NCBI GenBank assembly: GCA_026986355.1
Contig: JALSOO010000025.1
Span: 1 to 18,409 of the forward strand
Direction of reading: 5' to 3'
DNA: 18,409 bases
From: Campylobacteraceae bacterium
GTDB taxonomy: Bacteria > Campylobacterota > Campylobacteria > Campylobacterales > Sulfurovaceae
Position 1 is the first letter of the stretch. Each line of letters starts with the position of its first letter. The notes under the pieces are model-generated. The model did not search any database. It saw only the letters and a list, made by a program, of their open reading frames with translations, and was not told where the DNA came from. Made by a program: the position numbers and the translations under genes. This document shows, piece by piece, positions 15,310 through 18,409 of this stretch.

Positions 15310-15353
15310 GCTATGGATGAAGAATCCACCTCATTCATGGGGTAGAGTATCAA
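15130..15353 (+). ncRNA. Predicted omega-RNA scaffold, overlapping the tnpB 3' end
   Basis: In studied TnpB systems the guide RNA covers the last part of tnpB and the right end, and its scaffold ends exactly at the element boundary (TCAA, 15353). The visible terminal hairpin (15328-15343) fits. The 5' limit given is a guess from known sizes; no separate promoter is recognised. Confidence 0.45.
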
Positions 15354-15373
15354 GAAATAAATGAAGGTAATAT
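15354..15373 (+). other. Predicted omega-RNA guide: the murB leader
   Basis: The roughly 16-20 bases directly right of the element serve as the guide in TnpB systems. Here they are GAAATAAATGAAGGTAATAT, which contain the murB ribosome site and stop just before its ATG. In an uninterrupted chromosome this sequence would directly follow TTTAT, the predicted TAM. In the occupied site the left flank and this sequence are separated by the element, which protects the host copy. Confidence 0.5.
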
Positions 15374-16150
15374 ATGTATTTTAAAATAATAGACTTCTCA
15401 AAATTCTCAAGTATAAAAGTTGGTATACCTATTGAGGTACTTATGATAGAGAGAGATGATACAATTCCAAAAGATAGAGTTATTATCGGTCATGCCAATA
15501 ATTTATTGATTTCAGATACTCCACCACCTCTAATGATGCTATCTAAAGAGTTCTCTTTTATTGAACTAGAAGATACTATATTGACAGTGGGTTGTGCTAC
15601 ACCTACTGGTAAGCTTCTCTCCTTTGCCAAGAAAAATGATTTAGCAGGATTTGAATTTATCTCCAAACTACCTGGTTCAATGGGTGGTATGATTGCTATG
15701 AATGCAGGAGTTAAATCGTATGAGATTTTTAATATTGTTGAATCTATCAAGATAGATGGCATATGGAGAGCAAAAGATGAGATAGAGCATGGCTACCGTT
15801 TTGCTAACTTAAATGGTATAGCCACAGAGTTACGCTTTAGGATAGAGAGAGGTTTTAGCTCAAAACTGCTACAAGAACTTATATCTCTACGTTCTAATCA
15901 ACCTAAAATAGCCTCTGCTGGTTCTACCTTTAAAAATCCAAAAGATGATTTTGCAGGACGATTAATTCAAGAAGTTGGACTAAAAGGTTTCTCAAGAGGA
16001 GCGATGCAGTGGAGCGATATTCATGCAAATTTTTTAGTTAACCGTGGTGGAGGTACATTTAAAGAGGCAAAATATCTTATAGATTTAGCAAAAGAGAAAG
16101 TTTTAGATAAATTTGGAATAGAGTTGGAGTTGGAGATTGAAATATTATAA
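15374..16150 (+). CDS. murB: MurB, UDP-N-acetylenolpyruvoylglucosamine reductase (short form)
   Basis: 258 residues, the compact form usual in Campylobacterota. FAD-binding features: IGHANNLLIS (38-47, in place of GGGSNLL), GCATPTGKLLSFAKKNDLAGFEFISKLPGSMGGMIAMNAG (73-112) and AGSTFKNP with the proton-donor serine S184. HANFLVNRGGGTFKEA (217-232) and a glutamate in the last residues (LELEIEIL) complete the active site. It reduces enolpyruvyl-UDP-GlcNAc to UDP-MurNAc in peptidoglycan synthesis, an essential step. The start has GAAGG seven bases upstream. Its promoter is interrupted by the tnpB element, so expression now depends on transcripts crossing the element. A role for the RNA-guided nuclease in keeping the element at this essential gene is possible. 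Confidence 0.95.
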   Translation: MYFKIIDFSKFSSIKVGIPIEVLMIERDDTIPKDRVIIGHANNLLISDTPPPLMMLSKEFSFIELEDTILTVGCATPTGKLLSFAKKNDLAGFEFISKLPGSMGGMIAMNAGVKSYEIFNIVESIKIDGIWRAKDEIEHGYRFANLNGIATELRFRIERGFSSKLLQELISLRSNQPKIASAGSTFKNPKDDFAGRLIQEVGLKGFSRGAMQWSDIHANFLVNRGGGTFKEAKYLIDLAKEKVLDKFGIELELEIEIL

Positions 16151-16158
16151 GTTGTAGT

Positions 16159-16178
16159 TGAGGAGTAATAACTCCTCA
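16159..16178. terminator. Hairpin between convergent murB and rplT, probable bidirectional terminator
   Basis: TGAGGAGT and ACTCCTCA form a perfect eight-base-pair stem over the loop AATA, eight bases after the murB stop and 17 before the rplT stop. No T-run follows on either strand, so termination strength is uncertain, but place and stem fit. Confidence 0.55.
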
Positions 16179-16195
16179 TATAACAGATATTATAT

Positions 16196-16552
16196 CTACG
16201 CTAAAAGTGCAGATTTTGAAGCTTCGGCACATTTTGTAAATGCTTCGGGAGCATTCATAGCCATATCAGCTAAGATTTTTCTATCAAGTTCAATATTAGC
16301 AACTTTAAGACCATGCATAAATGTTGAGTAGTTCATACCATTTAATCTAGCAGCAGCATTGATTCTAACAATCCAAAGTCTTCTAAAGTCTCTTTTTTTC
16401 TGTCTTCTGTCTCTATAAGCATATACTAATGAACGTTCTAATTGCTCTTTTGCTTTTCTAAAGTGTTTTCTTCTACCACTGTAGAAACCTCTAGCTTGTT
16501 TTAATAGTCTCTTATGTCTACGGCTTCTTACCGTACCTGTTTTTACTCTCAT
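16196..16552 (-). CDS. rplT: Ribosomal protein L20
   Basis: 118 residues, standard length. MRVKTGTVRSRRHKRLLKQARGFYSGRRKHFRKAKEQL is the basic N-terminal tail that threads into 23S rRNA, followed by DRRQKKRDFRRLWIVRINAAARLNGMNYSTFMHGL and the globular C-terminal domain. L20 is needed for early assembly of the large subunit and in several bacteria represses its own operon. AAAGGA lies before the ATG. It follows rpmI after an unusually long gap of 118 bases that holds a hairpin. Confidence 0.98.
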   Translation of the reverse strand: MRVKTGTVRSRRHKRLLKQARGFYSGRRKHFRKAKEQLERSLVYAYRDRRQKKRDFRRLWIVRINAAARLNGMNYSTFMHGLKVANIELDRKILADMAMNAPEAFTKCAEASKSALLA

Positions 16553-16619
16553 AGTTATCCTTTACCTAATTACTATTTTTTAGCATTGGTGTCATTTTTT
16601 TAATCTAAAATGAACTTGT

Positions 16620-16634
16620 CCTAATCTTATTAGG
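16620..16634 (-). promoter_or_regulatory. Hairpin in the rpmI-rplT gap, possible L20 control site
   Basis: On the minus strand CCTAAT-AAG-ATTAGG forms a six-base-pair stem, extendable on both sides by AACT/AGTT with a two-base offset. No T-run follows, so it is not a plain terminator. L20 is known to bind structured leader RNA of its own operon elsewhere; that use here is inference. Confidence 0.35.
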
Positions 16635-16670
16635 AGTTATTGCTTTGTTTGTTTCATGAAAAAACTAAAA

Positions 16671-16862
16671 TTAGTTAATCATCTCTTTAATGTTTTTAGC
16701 ATCAGCACCTGATATATATTTAGCACTTCTATTTGCTCTGTGATGTGCACCATCAACTTTTGTCAAAATGTGAGAACGAAACGCTGTTCCTCTTTTGATT
16801 TTACCAGATTTTTTAACTTTAAAACGCTTTACAGCACCTTTAACGCTTTTCATTTTTGGCAT
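16671..16862 (-). CDS. rpmI: Ribosomal protein L35
   Basis: 63 residues from the ATG at 16862 (MPKMKSVKGAVKRFKVKKSGKIKRG), the universal L35 start, followed by HILTKVDGAHHRANRSAKYIS. AAAGGA lies five bases before that ATG. A frame open nine codons further upstream is not part of the protein: that stretch holds the ribosome site and a leader. L35 is a small basic protein of the large subunit. It forms a pair with rplT, but infC is not next to it, as in other Campylobacterota. Confidence 0.97.
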   Translation of the reverse strand: MPKMKSVKGAVKRFKVKKSGKIKRGTAFRSHILTKVDGAHHRANRSAKYISGADAKNIKEMIN

Positions 16863-16906
16863 ATGAATCCTTTCGTGTATATTGCTCATAGAGAATGAGG
16901 TCGCGT

Positions 16907-16912
16907 ATTATA
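16907..16912 (-). promoter_or_regulatory. -10 box of the rpmI-rplT operon
   Basis: A perfect TATAAT (context CGCTATAATACGCG) between the end of the upstream gene and rpmI would give a leader of about 38 bases. No -35 hexamer is seen, as is usual here. Confidence 0.65.
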
Positions 16913-16929
16913 GCGAAATTTTATAAAAT

Positions 16930-17448
16930 CTACTCGGCTACTCTAATTGTCTCAACAGCTTTAGAGATTGAGATATTCTCTCCAGAGTGAGATTTCATAA
17001 TAACATGTTCTATTTTTTTTCTCTCTCCTACTTGAATAGGAACAGCAAATGCTCGTAGTTTAGAACCGACACCTTTATCTATTTTTGTTAATAATCTGAT
17101 ATAGTAGAGTCCATCTTTTTTTGCAGATACTTGCATATTTATAGGATATTTTTTCTGTTTAGGGCTAAGCTCAAATGTTAACTTTTTTTCTATAGATGAA
17201 ATAGGAGTTAATCTATTATCAACATTTACTTTTGCACTCATTGTTCCTTGTCGAACTGTTGTTGTTAAAGTGATGTTTACATCATAAACTCTACTACTCT
17301 CATTATTATCATGACTTTTGCTAATATAGCTCATATCAATAGGTGCACCTGGTTTTGCATAGTGACCGATGGTTGTACCTGTTAGAGACTCTGCATTGAG
17401 TCCCATTAAAATCAAAATTGGTGTTAGTGCTAATGTTTTTAATTTCAT
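16930..17448 (-). CDS. Secreted protein of unknown function
   Basis: 172 residues; family not recognised. A signal peptide (MKLKTLALTPILILMGLNA, cleavage before ESLTG) is followed by a beta-rich body: VYDVNITLTTTVRQGTMSAKVNVDNRL, KKLTFELSPKQKKYPINMQVSAKKDGLYYIRLLTKID and LRAFAVPIQVG. The pattern resembles an immunoglobulin-like or other beta-sandwich periplasmic domain; there is no cysteine in the mature part. AAAAGG lies before the ATG. It follows the membrane-anchored surface protein after 34 bases in the same direction, so the two may form an operon and act on or at the cell surface together. This pairing is inferred from position only. Confidence 0.75.
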   Translation of the reverse strand: MKLKTLALTPILILMGLNAESLTGTTIGHYAKPGAPIDMSYISKSHDNNESSRVYDVNITLTTTVRQGTMSAKVNVDNRLTPISSIEKKLTFELSPKQKKYPINMQVSAKKDGLYYIRLLTKIDKGVGSKLRAFAVPIQVGERKKIEHVIMKSHSGENISISKAVETIRVAE

Positions 17449-17482
17449 AATTTTTCCTTTTTTAATTAATTTCTATATTCTA

Positions 17483-18409
17483 CTATAATTTTATCTCTTT
17501 TCTTATCAAAAAGAGTGGAGCAAAGAGTACAAATAATATTATTATAATAGATAAGGGAGTGTTTTTAGGTAGACCAAGACCAACTGTAGATGTCATCTGC
17601 TCTCCATTAGTATCACTATTATTGTTTGAGTTATTATCTGTAGTAGTAGTATTATTATTATTGTTGTTGTTATTATCAGTAGAGTTATCCACAACTGTTG
17701 AAACTTGCCCTACAGATACGTTATAACATGCTTTGTCAATATTATTAGAATCATATATATCTAATAGATATTCTCCTGAATCTAAGGCTAAACTAGCTTT
17801 TTCAATACCTTTTTTACCATTCTCATTTGTTGATATATTTTCAAAAGGAGAAGTTTTAAAGAGTTGAAACTCTGGGTCTGAACTACTTCCATTTAACTGT
17901 TTCACTTCTATTGGATAGGTATCACTCTTATTAATTGAAAATCTTATATATTTATGATTAGCTAATTTATTATATGCTCCATAAGTGTTAAGGCTACAAA
18001 CATTACCAATGGTTTTATCTACAATTAACGTTCTATATAGTGGTAAAGAGCCATCTTCAAGATTAGAGATACGATTTGAGCCATAACTATCTTCAATCGT
18101 TGCAATCTCTTCACTTGATGTTATATCATCAATTTTTGAGGTACTATTTGGATATGCTTTTTTTAACTCTGTAATAAATGAGAATATACTAGTAAAAGCA
18201 TCTGTATTTTTCTCTCCATGAGTTAATACCTCATAGATAGGTTTTAATCCTAATGATAATCTATCTTTTCCATCATTATGGTTATCATATATATCATAAA
18301 GTATACGTTGTATAGAGGCTTCAGAGAACCAACCAGGAGTATCATGTGATGCTGTTTCAACATTCATATTCCAACCATCACTACCCATTGTATCAAAATA
18401 GATAGGGTC
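17483..18409 (-). CDS. C-terminally membrane-anchored extracytoplasmic protein, N-terminus outside window
   Basis: The reading frame is open to the right edge (DPIYFDT precedes the first internal Met at 18388), so the true start lies outside and 308 residues are visible. GWFSEASIQRILYDIYDNHNDG and LSLGLKPIYEVLTHGEKNTDAFTSIFSFITELK recall a conserved segment found in large secreted bacterial proteins, possibly with a metallopeptidase part further upstream, but no HExxH is visible here. A second, beta-rich domain (about residues 115-228 counting from that Met, with C131 and C221) resembles a carbohydrate- or surface-binding jelly roll. It is followed by an Asn/Thr/Asp-rich linker (235-262), then LGLPKNTPL, a membrane helix (279-295) and the basic tail RKEIKL. 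Probably exported and anchored to the membrane with its body outside the cytoplasm. Confidence 0.75.
   Translation of the reverse strand, partial: DPIYFDTMGSDGWNMNVETASHDTPGWFSEASIQRILYDIYDNHNDGKDRLSLGLKPIYEVLTHGEKNTDAFTSIFSFITELKKAYPNSTSKIDDITSSEEIATIEDSYGSNRISNLEDGSLPLYRTLIVDKTIGNVCSLNTYGAYNKLANHKYIRFSINKSDTYPIEVKQLNGSSSDPEFQLFKTSPFENISTNENGKKGIEKASLALDSGEYLLDIYDSNNIDKACYNVSVGQVSTVVDNSTDNNNNNNNNTTTTDNNSNNNSDTNGEQMTSTVGLGLPKNTPLSIIIILFVLFAPLFLIRKEIKL
17603..17686 (-). repeat. AAY/ACY trinucleotide repeat coding an Asn/Thr linker
   Basis: The run encodes eight consecutive Asn, four Thr and further Asn/Ser/Asp. Units are mostly AAT, AAC and ACT/ACA. As a triplet repeat inside a gene, length changes would alter the linker without shifting the frame. 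Confidence 0.7.

Larger units (their letters stand above)
14004..15353 (+). mobile_element. IS200/IS605-type element with tnpB only (no tnpA)
   Basis: Both ends follow the rules worked out for IS608. Left: target TTAT (14000-14003) is retained outside the element, and the guide tetranucleotide AAAA (14017-14020) sits directly before the hairpin CCACCT/AGGTGG (14021-14040). Right: the guide GAAT (15322-15325) sits directly before a hairpin (15328-15343, loop TTCA), and the cleavage site TCAA (15350-15353) closes the element. GAAT with TCAA is the IS608 right-end pair; AAAA with TTAT obeys the same pairing pattern as AAAG with TTAC. There are no terminal inverted repeats or target duplications, as expected. 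No tnpA gene fits in the 157 bases before tnpB, so movement would need a transposase in trans. Exact ends are inferred. Confidence 0.82.

Noticed and set aside
16863..16889. Nine-codon N-terminal extension of L35
   Set aside because: The stretch contains the AAAGGA ribosome site, and the universal L35 start MPKMK begins at 16862.
17603..17686. Phase-variable simple repeat
   Set aside because: The units are triplets, so length changes keep the frame; on/off switching is not expected, only linker-length variation.

Overview
The window is AT-rich, tightly packed bacterial chromosome. It most likely comes from a free-living member of the Campylobacterota (former Epsilonproteobacteria), of the Sulfurimonas/Sulfurovum kind. 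This is inferred from family-typical short BioB and MurB proteins, rpmI-rplT standing apart from infC, T-tract promoters with only a -10 box, and an OprD-like major porin. No rRNA, tRNA or CRISPR array was seen. No gene-free stretch exceeds 300 bases.

Layout (all on the minus strand except tnpB and murB). Positions 1-6135 hold a Pel exopolysaccharide operon, transcribed right to left in the order pelC-pelD-pelE-pelF-pelG-pelA. All genes overlap or nearly touch, and pelA is cut by the left edge. It encodes the outer-membrane lipoprotein PelC, the inner-membrane synthase complex PelDEFG and the start of the periplasmic hydrolase/deacetylase PelA. PelB is not visible and may lie beyond the left edge. 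PelD lacks the RxxD c-di-GMP site where it would be expected.

Positions 6294-7481 hold a strongly expressed-looking porin gene. Positions 7618-9930 hold a cytoplasmic, NasA/NarB-type assimilatory nitrate reductase. Upstream of it (10023-11439) are two overlapping genes for a truncated NtrC-like protein and a degenerate NtrB-like PAS protein, probably a nitrogen-regulatory pair that has lost its catalytic motifs. A small membrane protein (11528-11908), a CPA2-type cation/proton antiporter (11968-13119) and bioB (13112-13960) follow.

Positions 14004-15353 hold a compact IS200/IS605-type element on the plus strand carrying only tnpB. Its left and right hairpins, guide tetranucleotides and cleavage sites can be read directly. 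It sits four bases downstream of an extended -10 box that almost certainly was the murB promoter. Joining the flanks restores a normal murB leader. The predicted omega-RNA guide would match exactly that restored leader, next to a TTTAT motif.

After murB (15374-16150) come convergent rplT and rpmI, then two secreted-protein genes of unknown function (16930-17448 and 17483 to the right edge). The second is a C-terminally membrane-anchored protein with an Asn/Thr repeat linker, and its N-terminus lies outside the window.
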